Assembly (NCBI GenBank): GCA_905250885.1
Contig: CAJNOQ010000081.1
Location: forward strand, 1-64,000
Direction: 5' to 3'
From: Didymodactylos carnosus
Lineage: Eukaryota; Rotifera; Eurotatoria; Philodinida; Philodinidae
Length of the DNA: 64,000 nt
Below, one piece after another: positions 48,044 through 60,600 of the stretch; position 1 is the stretch's first letter; each line of letters begins with the position of its first letter. Below the pieces are notes generated by a model. It was not told where the DNA came from and did no database searches. It saw only the letters and a program-made list of their open reading frames with translations. The position numbers and the translations under genes were made by a program.

Positions 48044-50316
48044 TAATATCTATTTATTTTTATGATTTAACTTGTTTTAACCTATTATCACGAAAGAACA
48101 TCTTTTTAAAAAAGTATATCGCACTTTTGAGAAGTGTTACAAACAATTTTAATTTTGGATAGCGCAATTTCTGAGACGTTTTATTGTTACTATAGTAAAG
48201 CACGATCCTATCATTATTTGTCAGTCATCTTAATCTTCTATATTTTTCTCCTTTATTTCATCTTCTTTCTTCTTCTATCCGCAGATAGTTACGGATTTAG
48301 ATGAAAGAAACTGGAAAATGCAACTGACATAACATGTGTGCTCTTGAGATTGCACTTCATCTAAATATAAACTTATAGTACTGTATAATATTCATTCAGA
48401 ATTATTTTTTTGTGCAGATTTACTTTCATGTCTTACGTGAAAAAAATGTTTTCTAATTGCTGTTCTTTAAGGTAAGTCTATCAAATATCAGTAGCCATTT
48501 ATCGGAAAATTTTAGTACAGGTAAAGTAGACTTGTTTAGTTTTCTACCCAGCACAAATCAAATTGTGCGTTAATCAAAGGTACGATCTTACTAATACAAA
48601 GAAAGAGGAAAAGTAAAGCCAGTTTTTCATCCTCTAATTGTATTTAATTTCTATTTGCCAAACGCAAAATTTCTGCACATGTTAAGCGACGTCTGTCAAA
48701 CTCATTTTAGATTTCCTTTATCCTCTAATTTCAAATGAAAAAAAAACTTCTAAAATATTAAAACATTATAATAGATATAGTTTCTATAATGATCTGAAAG
48801 GTATAAAGCGGTTAATATTAAAAAAAAACTTGGTTTTCGTAATAGTTTCAATCATGAGATTATTCCTGAGCTTTTTACCAGTGTAGGTGAAACGTGGGCG
48901 AGTATAATGAAAAAAAATCTCTTGAATCTGTCATTCAAGACGTTTGGAGATCTTGTCTGTATATTTCAATATATCTCTTTTGTATTGTTATAAGATTTTT
49001 AGTAGAAGATAACGATGTATTATATACTTCTAATATAGCCATTTATGCACTTTTTTACAACTTTTAGGGACATATAAGTTTATGTTATATAGTAAACAGA
49101 AATTATTCGCAAAAATTAACTTAAATCTATAGTAAAAAGTGTATCATGAGCTGAATTAATTGCTATTGAAGCTGTATAAGATTTAAAATTAATTGGAAAT
49201 TATAGATGGAAGACTATCAAATATCATTTATAAGTTCCCTGAAGACTTTAATAAGCCTTCATATAGCATACTGAAATAGAAGTTTTAAATATATTTATCG
49301 AAAGTAAAAGTCGACAGATATTCTAGTATAAAACAAAAGATAAAAAGATTGCCAATTCAATTTTATCTTTCAAATCAGCCTTTAAAGAAAGAATATCTTA
49401 CGAACATTTTTTTCATTCTTCGTATATTTTAGACTAAATTTAACATTTTTTTTAAATACTTATGTACAACAAGATAGAGATGAATATTTTTAACCAGGTG
49501 CACATTTGTCCCATAATGAATTTTAAATTTTTCTTTGTCCATATTCATCTTTCTATAGACAAATTTTCTTCTTTTAATTATCAGAAGAAAAATATACTAA
49601 ACGATATAAAAAATTTTTTAATTAAGATTTTTTTTTTGTACAGTGCGTGTGTGTATATAACAGAACACACACACACGATGAGATTGACGAAGGTCAGCAA
49701 TAGGGCAGCAGAATTGTCTTTGTCTCGTTTTCTCTGTTCCAATTTTATGACTTTAATACATTGTTGTGTCTCTTCCTTTTTGTCGTCTGTCACCTTCTGC
49801 TTTTCGACATTACAAAAAAAGAGATTTTGTTCTTATATTCTATCATAAACGCGTGCTGCAGTCTGATTATAATAAACTCATCACACAGTACATTTGAGAA
49901 ATTTAAAATATAAGAATAGAGAAGAGACATTTCCTGTTATTTCTTTGTTCCTCGGTTCTGTTTTCCTATATATATATATATACATAAGTATACTTATGTA
50001 TATATATATATCTACTTCTTCTATTCGTCCATTCGTTGTACAGATTTCACCTAACAGTAATTTCTGTATAGTTTTCAGGACAGAGAGAAACACACTGTCC
50101 ATATGTGCGTTTATTATTTATTATTTTCAAAAGCTAAGTGGAAAACAAATAGATTTAGATTTTTTCTGTCAGGTGTTTTTCTCTCTATTGAACAACAGTC
50201 TCAATTAGCAAAATATTAGAAGGAAGAATAGAAAAAAAATGTGTCTTATAAATGTTAAGAGTGAGTCAATATAACAGTTGATCAAAATGTAGGACTTTCT
50301 GAGTAAGTATATTGGA
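48044..50316. other. Intergenic, no gene seen
   Basis: AT-rich spacer with short simple repeats: (CA)n near 49660 and a perfect AT palindrome near 49968-50011 centred on CATAAGTATACTTATG. The reading frames here are low-complexity and not supported. Confidence 0.45.
49968..50011. repeat. Perfect (TA)n-centred palindrome
   Basis: TATA dinucleotides on both flanks enclose ACATAAGTATACTTATGT, giving a perfect palindrome of about 44 nt that could form a cruciform. Confidence 0.8.
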
Positions 50317-51145
50317 ACAATTAAAACAATGTAATAAAACCCAGGTAAGCATTAACCACCTTCAGAAGCAAGAAAATTTAGATTTTACTAAGTTTTTTGT
50401 ATATAGATACATGTGACATAGCTTAGAAATCTTTTCTTATTTCTTATTTCTTTTTCTTATTGCTTTTTCTTATTTCTTTTTGTTTTGGAGTTAGGAGGAT
50501 TACATTGACTTGTTTTGTTTTTCAGTCTCTTTTAGTAAAAGCAAAATTTTTTTAGGAGAAACGCATTTGTACAGCCTAAAATCAAAGTCAATAGCAACAA
50601 AACAGATTGTTTTTGTTTTAAAAAGAAGTTTACTTGCACCGAGCATCCAGACACAATTTTCAGAAGAACTATATCAAAACTTTTTCGAGCTTTTTGTAAT
50701 ACATATTTTTTTAGAAAACCAGTTTATATCAGATAATTACTAGATTAGATAGTTAAGATCGTATCTCGCAAGATGGCGTTTCAGATCCTTTCTGAAAATA
50801 TAGATTTTCACCTCGTTTTGTGGTTGGATCATACTTTTAATCGGAATAAATCACACATTTTGTGCTCTACATGCAACCAGAGTTTAATAGTTTTTTGATT
50901 TTAGGCTATACAAATGCATTTCTCCTAAGAAATTTTGCTTTTATTAAAAGAGATTAAAAAACAAAACAAATCAATGCAATCCTCCTAACTCCAGAACAAA
51001 ATACTTTTGAACAAAAAGAAACGAAGAAATGAAGTATTTCTAAACTATGTCAGATTTATCTATATACAAAAAACTTGAGTAAAATTTAAATTTTCTTGCT
51101 TCTGAAGATGGTTGATGTTTGCTTGGGTTACATTGTTTTAATTGT
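50317..51145. repeat. Long inverted-repeat element
   Basis: Arms of about 270 nt (50317-50590 and 50900-51145) are imperfect reverse complements; both contain CTTCAGAAGCAAGAAAATTT or its complement and TTAGGAGGATTACATTGA or its complement. The centre is about 300 nt. The open frame inside (50510-50743) looks like a by-product of the arm. Confidence 0.8.
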
Positions 51146-51563
51146 GTATAGTACATATAGGTATAGAGAGTGAGAGAGGAAAGACAGATTGCTATTATAG
51201 AATAAGTGGACTTTGTTTTAGAATGACAACACTCTGTACATCACATATAATAACAGACCGGTCGGTTGAAGGGAGATAATCGATGTTTCTCTCCTCTCAT
51301 TCTTTATCTATGTATATGAATGACACAAGCGGCGTATGACAGTTCATCGTTCCTTTTTTTATTCATTTCTACAAAACTGTACTATGATCTATACCCGTTA
51401 CATGAAAATTAAACCTTTTGTCTGCTTTTCTATTCTTAGACTATTTTTCTCTTAAAATTTTCTTAATCTTTGTTGGATATATGCGTATGTGTTCTGGAAA
51501 AAAAATAACAACAGTTAAATTTATAAGACTTATTTCTATTTTCAAATACCTATTCAGCTCGAA
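51146..51563. other. Upstream region of the FLYWCH gene
   Basis: About 420 nt between the inverted-repeat element and the first FLYWCH exon, probably promoter. ACCTATTCAG, an acceptor-like site, ends 6 nt before the ATG. Confidence 0.4.
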
Positions 51564-53600
51564 ATGAACGCAAGTGAATTGAACACATCTCCAGATTATC
51601 TTAGAAAGTACGTATAAATAGCGATTCAAGTGAAGACCTAATTATTCTATTCTGAATTTTTTTTAAATATCGCTCTTCTTTCGGAAGTTCTCATATTGAA
51701 TTTTGAAATCTTTTACAAAATATCTCAGCTTGACCGTATTGATTTATCAAGACTTCGATCAAGTTTTTCGTGTTATATCTAAATGTTCTTTTGTGAATGC
51801 TTTTGGGTGTAAGTATTTTTAAAACAAAACTCTTCAGAACCAACTCTCTTTGCTTTTGATGACAAAACGAAAAAAATATTCTGTCCAGGGCACTCTTTTA
51901 TAATTAATATGAAAACAGTGACTTTTGAGGACATGCAACATGATAATGTCTTATGCATGTCTCACGTGAAATAACAGTTTGGATTTTTTTATAGTCTTGA
52001 TATGCTTGCTGGTATAGCAGCTATTCAATCTCCATTGTTAACAGTTACATCATCTCCGACAACGTCGAATGACGATAACAACAACAGCAGTATTAAAGAT
52101 GAATCAAATGAATCGATGTCATCTGACGATAAATCGAGTATATTCAGTGAAAAAGATCTGTCGAATACATCTGAATCAGGTACGTTCAGAGTGCAAAAAA
52201 CACAAAAGAACAAACCTTGTTTATTATTGGATGGTCATCGTTACAAGCAGCGTCGTACAAATTTAGATGGTAGTGTGTCGTGGACTTGTACACAGTAAGT
52301 TGTTCATACACTTTGATGAAGTATTCATTTGTGCTTAGGGTGAGCTCAAATTTTTAGTTTATTAACGTTTTTTTAATCGTTAAAGCCCGTTGAAGTTTTT
52401 AGTCCTTTTCCAGTTATTTTATATACATGTAGAACAATTTTTTCTCATTCTCTCATTTATATTTTGATCTTAATTTGTTTTAGTGAATTATGTAGTGCAA
52501 GTGTTCGTACATACCAAGATTGTGTAGTACGACGTAATGATGATCATTTACATGATCGTATTATTCGCGTTGATCCCGGTCATGAATTTTTAGCTAGATT
52601 GAAAAAACGGGCCTATGAAGATACCTTAACAATACCACGAATATACGATGAAGAAGTTCAAAATTCAATCAATAAACACGGTAAAGATATTGAAAAACAA
52701 TTACCAACATTTAGTTCCGTCAAATCAACATTGTATCGTCATCGTCAAAAGAAACAAAAATCACAAACTCAAACTTCACCAATAATTTATCCATCACCCG
52801 TATCGGACAAAAGATCAACATCTCCAGCAATATCATCATTACCATTAAAAAAACGATTCAAAACAAACAACCTCACTGTCACAGTTGATCCAACATCTAC
52901 ATCAACAAATTTACAACATAATATCTCTCCATCAAATAAACGACATAAACTACAACATCCTCAGCGTTCACCAACAATTTGGCAACAAAAAATGTATAAT
53001 ACATCACTCAACAGCAACAATAATAACGATAATTATCATTTCAATACACAACAAAATATTCTATTGAATCAGAATCAACAACAACCAAATACGTTCTCAA
53101 ATGCATATCAATATTTATGTTTTCAAAACTATTTGGCAGCAAAAATGAATGATAATAATAAAGAACAAAATTTTTCACTATTGAATACGCTTAAAGCGAA
53201 TAATTTAACAGAACAAATACAACAGTTACAGGCACTTCAATATTTTCAAATGAAAACATATTTGAAAAATGAAGCAGCTAAAGTACGTCATCAAACACAG
53301 AAAGAATATCGTCAAACATTGCATAATAGCAATCTTTTTCCTGTTATGAATTTACATTATGATAGTAAGAAGAAAAATAGTGAAGAAATCGATGACGATA
53401 TTAAAGAACCATCGTTAATTATTGATGAACGACGACAATATGATGAATATGAAAATCAATTATCAACAGTTAAAAAACGTTCATCATTTAATGATACGAT
53501 GACACAGCAACAATCAGCATTACGTGAACGTTGCAGTAATACAACAATGTTGCCATTAGATTTAAGTGTTGTTAAAATAAAAAAACAAGAATCAGATTAA
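51564..53600 (+). CDS. FLYWCH zinc-finger protein with C-terminal PLDLS (CtBP-type) motif
   Basis: Three exons: 51564-51607, 51995-52294, 52484-53600; 486 aa. The first exon is only 44 nt (MNASELNTSPDYLR). Residues about 88-145 form a FLYWCH-type zinc finger: CLLLDGHRYKQRRT, then WTCTHELC giving C-x4-C across the splice junction, and HLHD supplying the H-x-H pair. It is followed by FLARLKKRAYEDTLTIPRIY and FSSVKSTLYRHRQKKQ, a block that in related proteins sits between a FLYWCH finger and a MULE transposase; here no transposase follows. The rest is Q/N/S-rich, with NLTEQIQQLQALQYFQMKTY as a possible coiled coil, and ends in LPLDLSVVKIKKQE. PLDLS (about 472-476) is the classical CtBP corepressor-binding motif. 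I infer a nuclear, DNA-binding repressor, possibly of transposon origin. The CDS ends at a TAA with a T-rich 3' flank. Confidence 0.82.
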
Positions 53601-54637
53601 AATAATTTAATTTCTTTTTCATGAACAGTTTAACGATGGTAAGTGAATTATAGTAGAAATAGAATTGTTTAAATAGTAAATTTAACATTCAAAATTTCTT
53701 GATAGAATAACGTATTTTATCGACATCTATTCGTGACAGCAGTACTTTCAATGTTAATATTCTTTTCTATTTTAGAATCGTCCATGTATTAATCAAAACG
53801 AAATGCAAATTTACTTCCTCTTCCTTTTAACGTCATGAATTATTTCGTTTTTTAAATTTTTTTGTTTTGTTTTCATCTTTATCTAGTCAAAAGGAAGCAA
53901 AATTAATTTAATCAAGTTGTTTATTATACACTCTAGTCGATGTTGTTTTCTTTTTGTTGTATTATCTAGTCGAACAATTTATATATGTGATTTTTTTTCA
54001 TCTTTCCATACAACCGTCAGATTGTGGATATTTCACTCTAGTGTGTTGTTTTTAAATATTTTTCATAACATTTTTTTTCCTTAATCAAATTCGAGTATAG
54101 ACGAAAACATTGCTCAATTCGAGACCGTTTGGCGTCTCTATATTATTATCAACGAAAAGAAAACATAGTCATAGGTGCTCTTTCACTTTTTTGTATTTTA
54201 TATTTGTGATTATGATCAGTGTTTAGCTTATTTATTTCTGTGTTGAACGAGTTTTCTTTTTTTCGTTTTTCTGTTGTTGTTTTGTGTTGGAGGTTTTCTC
54301 TTTAAGAAACAAAACCACACAAATATACGTGTTGTGTGTCTGTATGTTGAGCTAGTCACTTGTATAACCTACATTTTGTTTTTGTTTTTTTCGAAGTATT
54401 TATTTTTTGTTGCATGATAGAATGAAAAGGAAGAATCAATATGCATTCCCAAAAAAACTAACATTCTTATACTTGGAAAAAGTGTGCCTCGCTGTTTTAT
54501 TTTACTTTTTGATATATGTATTGTTTTGTTCATTTTTTTTTCTTTATTTGTTTTTTATTGCTAAATTAATCTTGAATGCTCAACTATGGAAGGATTTTGG
54601 TAGTCCAATATAAAACAAAAAAAAAATTTTTTTCTTA
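53601..54637. other. FLYWCH 3' flank
   Basis: T-rich sequence downstream of the stop codon, presumably a long 3' UTR and beyond. No convincing gene. Confidence 0.45.
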
Positions 54638-56341
54638 AAGGGCAAGTGGCAGAATGTAAGGTTTTGTGCCTAAAAAATGACACAATGAGTCATACATATT
54701 CGGAATCAGCGTCGAATTCTGAGTAATGCTGTATTCTCAGATCGTTCAAATTCGCGAAAAACATTTTTTCGAAAAATCTTAGGGCAAAGGTTTCCCCTCA
54801 GATACCGAAAAATATTTCTTCTCTAAACTAGCAAAATGACACTTTTTCTGACTCAGAATTGAATACTGGTCACGAAAATCGCATCCACAATTCATCAAAA
54901 CGCTTCCCTGTGAAATGGCGGCCGAAACAAAAAATGGGTCGAAAGACAGTCTTTGACTCTCAGCTGCCATGAGAAGGGTCTGTCATGATCTGAATGACTT
55001 TGTCTATATGTAATTCACTGTGCTTTATCCAAATATGTAAGAGTCCAAACCTTCAATAACCTGAAGGATTTCCCGTCTCCGACTTGTTGACTGTCAAATG
55101 TACACCTAGAAACCTTAAGCCAATAAGCTATTTACATTGGAGATAGATTAAGCAGTGCTCTTTCTAATGGTGTGTCGTTCAAGTCGAAAATCAATGTCTA
55201 GAGGCTCCATCTGATCACAATAAAATGAAGATCTGATTTTTAAGTTGTAGAAGGGAACTCTGTATATTTTATGAGTTGTTTTAGAATAAAAACAGTAGTT
55301 TTAAAGAGAAGATGTGCATTCTATCTTAACTATCGTCCATCTGTTTTCAAAGCTACCAATAGTCACAGGGTGCCAGTCTTGGAACTACTATCGGCGCTAA
55401 AACACGGTGGTCGTGAGTGTTTTGCTAATAATGTTTCACAGGAATGAGATAGCGACCTGCGGTTTTCACGGTTGAACAACCAAGGCCTTAAGACATGTTT
55501 TTATGAGCAAAAACGTGTTCCAGAGTTTTCCAGAAGTCCAATTTTTCAAAGGTTCTTTGAAAAACCAGCTCCGTTCTCGAAAAACTAACATACAATGTTA
55601 TTAATTTTTTACTTGCGGAGGTAGTCCGAACGCTACTTTACAAAATTATGCAAGCCCCAGCTCTCCAGCTATCGTCGTGCGGGCAGTCTTTTTTCCCTAG
55701 TACGTGTCTATCTCCCAGTAGACGTCTCTGGAAATCTCGAAATGCCATGGAGTATAGGTAATCGACTACGCTGAGCATAGTGGCAATATTTGTTTTTGTG
55801 TAGAAATGAAAATAACTTCGCCAGAGGCATTTATTGTAAAAAACCGGTTTCTCGCCTGTTACTAGCAAAAATTAAAATCCTTATATCTCGCTCAAATCTC
55901 ATGCGGACTCAAGGAAACGCTCAGTACAGCTCATAAATCATAATCGAAGACAAAAAAGGTGAATTACGACTGAGCATTGGATTCCCTATAAAAAAAATTC
56001 CAGTGCGGCACTGCCAGTGCGCACCGATGCGCGTGGCATGCCATCAGTCATTGGCACTGGCTGGCACCGGTGCGCACCCATGCCCAGCAAGTGCCGAACC
56101 AGTGCCGACTGGCACCCGTGCGCATCGGTGCCGATATATTTCTGCTGAAAGAGTGCCGCACTGCTAAAAGTCAGTGCCGCATGGGTGCCTTTGCCTAAGA
56201 TTTTTCGAAAAAAATATTTTCGCGAATTTGAACGATCTGAGAATACAGTTTTACTCAGAATTCGACGCTGATTCCGAATATGTATAACTCATTGTGTCAT
56301 TTTTTTAGGCACGAAACCTTACATTCTGCCACTTGTCCCTT
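54638..56341. repeat. Large foldback element (1.7 kb) with nested GC-rich hairpin
   Basis: Terminal arms of about 155 nt (54638-54795 and 56195-56341): AAGGGCAAGTGGCAGAATGT on the left, the complement of AAGGGACAAGTGGCAGAATG on the right, continuing through GAATCAGCGTCGAATTCTGA. The 1.4-kb interior has short frames only and contains the hairpin at 56001-56190. The left flank is TTA/AAGGG and the right CCCTT/GATT, so no clear target duplication. Superfamily unassigned. Confidence 0.85.
56001..56190. repeat. GC-rich GTGCCG/GGCACC hairpin
   Basis: Strikingly GC-rich in AT-rich surroundings. CAGTGCGGCACT at 56001-56012 and AGTGCCGCACTG at 56152-56163 form perfect 12-nt inverted repeats, with further pairing of GTGCGCACCGATGCGC against GTGCGCATCGGTGCC inside. 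The words GTGCCG, GGCACTGG and GGCACC recur throughout. Probably a separate small element nested in the larger foldback. Confidence 0.75.
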
Positions 56342-57542
56342 GATTACAAGATTTAGTAACTCTCAAAGAATCCAGTTACAAGCTAATAGGAAGCTAATAA
56401 ACTGAAATATCTCCATTCAAAAAAGTGTAAGATAAACGTATTCATTTTCCATTAGAAAAAAAAGCTTGTTTAAACTCCATTTAAACATGAATAAATACGT
56501 TTAAGCGCATTTTTTGAATGCAAAACGCATTTTTTTCTAATCTTGATTGCTTGATCATCCTTATTTCTTCGTTCAATGTTGGTGTAAAAAAAAGATAAGA
56601 TATAAGTAGAAAAAATCCAACCGTAATATTTAATTAGAGATTTTGTCGCCACGAGTCCAAACGATAATTAAATGAAGGAGAAAAAAAAGGTATACTTTCA
56701 ATTTCGGAAGACAATTTTTAGTTGATGTATTAACAACAAATAAGTATGACGGTAAGTTAATTTTTTCTTGAATTTTTGAATATGGTAAGTGTAGCCGAGA
56801 CTAATACACTATATTGAATATATCCGGTAAGTTCTTAATAACTAAGAAACCTCCAGCTGAGTACTCAATTACTTTTCTGTTCACCGTTTTATTCTATGCC
56901 TGTATGTTACAAAACATCACATATTCTCAAGAAATATTAAAACTTTTTTACTAATATATTAACTATTCTTTATACCTGCAGTGGTATGGTCAATGGATGC
57001 ATATATATAGTCGATTCGACAGAACTATACCATAACTAACCTTAAGTGATCAGAAATCCTTAATTAACTATCTAAACTCGTAAAAGTGTCTATATTCTAT
57101 CCTATGATTACGAATGAACTGAAAAAGTAGCAGACGAATACGAACATGAATAATCAATGGCTCGTGAGTTTTAAATATTCATCATTTTTTTTAATAGTTA
57201 ATCGTGACATTACTTATGCTTGAGTACTTTTAGCGGGTTAAAAACAGAAAGACAATACGTTTTTGCGGCATTTTCGTTTTAACTTTAAGATAATCATATA
57301 GTAAATTTAGTGTTGCATCACTTAATATAAATTGTTTTACATGTACTTTATTTTCATGTTAAAAAAAGTAATCTTGTTCGAATTTAAAGTAGTACTCGAA
57401 TAGAAACTGTAGTAAAAAAAACTTTTTTAGTGGAAAATTATTAATTTTAAATGGGTAAACAGAAAACAATTGAACCGGACGCCTTTATGCTATCCTAATA
57501 TGTTGTTTTTTTTTGGTGTTTTAACAATTCGTTTGTCAGGAA
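56342..57542. other. Intergenic, no gene seen
   Basis: AT-rich spacer; no supported coding or structural feature. Confidence 0.4.
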
Positions 57543-57698
57543 ATGGAAGTCAATATTTATGATTTAACCGAGTTTTCCGGAAATACAAAGACAAGACCGA
57601 GAGTACAATTTAATAAGAAAATGAAAGAAAATGAAAATGAAAAGTCTGTTATTAAGGACGATGCGAGTGATTGTTTGATTTTTATGGAGTTTTTTTGA
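57543..57698 (+). CDS. Candidate small protein or first exon (speculative)
   Basis: ATG follows a TTTGTCAG acceptor-like site by 3 nt, as at other starts in this window. The 51-codon frame begins MEVNIYDLTEFSGNTKTRPR, is charged (KKMKENENEKSVIKDDASD) and less AT-biased than the flanks. A weak donor (A/GTGATTG near 57666) could join it in phase to an exon after the strong acceptor TTTCTTTTTAG near 57776, adding a frame containing MEAILRYLEENYSSLISIG and ending near 57900; the two-exon protein would be about 84 residues. No family recognised. It may equally be chance. Confidence 0.3.
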   Translation: MEVNIYDLTEFSGNTKTRPRVQFNKKMKENENEKSVIKDDASDCLIFMEFF

Positions 57699-60600
57699 AG
57701 AATTTAATATGTATTTTTTTCTCATTTCTTTTTTTTTATTAACTTTCTTCGCTACTCTTTTGTAAATTTCTTTTTAGTTTTCTTGATAATATTAGTACAG
57801 TGTAAAATGGAGGCAATATTGAGGTATTTAGAAGAAAATTATTCCTCTCTGATTTCAATAGGTTTGGCGGATTATAACGATGATAAATTCTGTATTTTAT
57901 GATTTCAGATAGTACTTGTTCTCATAACTGAAAGAAAAACGTTTCCTAATATGATCAAAATCTGCGGTTGAGTTCGATAACTATTACTATCTTCATATAC
58001 TGATTCGATTTTTTACAGAATCTTTTTTTAGATCGATCAGTGCTGCTCCCTGACACTGACATCTAGCAAGGCAGTCATATAGATGTAAATTTTTCATCGA
58101 TAACTTCGAGTTATCAGGCTCTATTATACACTCATATATACTTTTTAGCCTTTTAAATTGAAACTTGACTATATGATGACATATTTTGAATGTAGATGAT
58201 CTATCCGTTGTGTTGTTGTATCAAAAAATTGCTTCAAAAAATGAAATTTTAAACGATAGAAGTTCATGATCAACTCTGATCTGGATAGATTTGTTGTAGA
58301 CTATAGACTACATTTATCTTCTTTTTTTTTTTCTCTAGATATCAAAAAGAATCTTACTATATATTTTCCTTTTTGCAGGTGAACGTTCTTTAAAACGATT
58401 AATTTTTTATTTGAATATTTTCAGGACATTTCTGTTGTTCAAAATCGTTTTATGTATTTAATACATGAGCGAGGATAAATTCTGAAATGAATACAATATT
58501 CGCAAGTGATGCATAAATTCGAATCGTGTTATTGAAAGATAATCTATTATAGAGTGACTGTTTGTCATTGTTTTTCTATTGAAATGACATTATAAATCAT
58601 GGAAGTCTTACATATCTTTTCTCTAGTTGTTTACTTTATAAGAAAAAACTAGAAAATAAAAAAATTTGCACATAATACTAAATTATACTAAATAATCGTT
58701 TTTCTTTTGCTTTCTTCTTTTTCCTTTCTTTTTTTTTTTTTCTAGTGAATAAATTATTTCATGCTGCACATAGTGTTAGACTTCGCGTTTTGCTAATTTG
58801 TTAAACATAAAAATCACTTGCTATGTATATTTTCGCTCTCTATCATAAATCAAATGTCAAATTTTCCTAATTCATCCTTTTCTCTTTTTTTTTCCGTATA
58901 ATACAAACTGTTTATGTGTATTCGCATGGCGTGTTTAAGAGACAATCACTCAGAGAGAAAGTACCACCATACCATATTCTTTTGTAATCTAATCTACTTC
59001 TTTCTATACCGTCAATGGAAAGGAAAATGTATACTTGCTTACAGAACATCAGAATTTCACGAAAAAAAAAAAGAGCGTTTATGTAAAAAAACAAAATGTA
59101 AAACCGAAAGCTAGAAAAAAACAGATAAAATTGACCAATTACGTCAATTGAGATGTTTTTTTCGTATGTACACATAATACAAAGAAGATGAAGAAGATGT
59201 AGGAAACTGCAAAAGAAAAATACGAGAAAAAAAAAAGTGATGTTATAGAAAGATTGAACGCATGTTATTGCTGTCACATAGTATTTCTATCACTAATCAT
59301 TTAGCTATCTTTTCTTTCTTCTTCTTCTTTTAAAAACATAATAGATTTTTTACTCTACTATCGCGTACTAATCGTAATCTGTGTAAAAAAACGAAATATA
59401 AAGAAATTGTGTGTGTTTTTTGTGTTTTGTGGAAAACTTGGAGACAATCTCTATCGTTTTTTTTATTATTCTTCTGTTCTTTGATATAGTGACAGTAATA
59501 TCTATCTTTAAAACCTGGAAATATAGATAAATATACTGGTTAAAAATGCTTTATACTAATCTAATACTAAAATAAAAAGTGTAATTTTGTTGAAAATCTA
59601 TTGTCATTTTTACTTGAATTTTTGATTATATATTTATCAGAGAAAAGAACGGCAAACATCATTTTCAAATAAATACGCTCAACTTGAGATAAATATCGAA
59701 TAAGAAAGAAAAAGAAGAATAAAAAATTTTTTTGAATATGGATTATATCTATTTTCTTTATTTTATATTGTAGATATCAAAGAAAATAATTGACACATGT
59801 TCTATTGTAAAAAAACAATTGATAAATTGTTTATTATGTAAAATTTTTAACTTATTCAAAATTCTCATGAAATTTTGTTAGAAATAATCTTTCTTCAAAA
59901 TAGAGTATTTTTATATTTGGTTAACTTTAATCTAAAACATGAAACTGTGCAGGAGAAATTTTTTTATGATAGAGTTTAGATTTCAAAAGCAAACAAATTT
60001 TTCTTTTTCTTTTTGAAAGAGCAGACAGTTGTCTATTTGACTTTGAAAAAGAAAATTGATGTGGAAAATGAATGTAATAGGAACGTGCATTCATTTGATT
60101 TTCCATTTGGTTTCACATGTTTTCAACATCCATCTTCATCGATTGTGCAAATAAAATCTATTTAAATTGACTTGTTTTAATAAAGGTACAATGAATAACT
60201 CTACCTTGAAACCATGCTTAAATACTCGAAAGTCCTTTTTAATGCGATCAACATTTACTTGTAATTTATATTTACTTTTTCTTACCTCAGTTAAAAAAAC
60301 ACACACACACACACTAAAAATATCTAAAATTTCAAGTCATATACATTTTTTTTCACACTTTTTTCAGACATACTTTATATTATTATCTCTCACAATTTTA
60401 TCTCTCCTTGCAAAAACTAATGATCAAAATAGTCAAGTCAATTGTTGTTGATCTTCTTGTTCAAGTGTGTATCGTTGGCGTGTTCAAAACATTTTCCAAA
60501 ATTAGCTCAGTATTCTTTTTCTTTTTGTTTTTTTTTTTTCTTCTCTCTCTTGTAAACGAGAGAGCAAGTATTTGACAATTCTTTTTTCTATACTATTTAA

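Noticed and set aside
50510-50743. 77-codon frame
   Set aside because: It lies within the arm and loop of the inverted-repeat element and shows no protein-like conservation.
54779-54970. Frame inside the large foldback element
   Set aside because: Short, begins in the arm, and no similarity to transposases was recognised.
58912-59277. 121-codon minus-strand frame rich in F, L and Y
   Set aside because: Low-complexity translation of A/T tracts with no start or splice context and no family.
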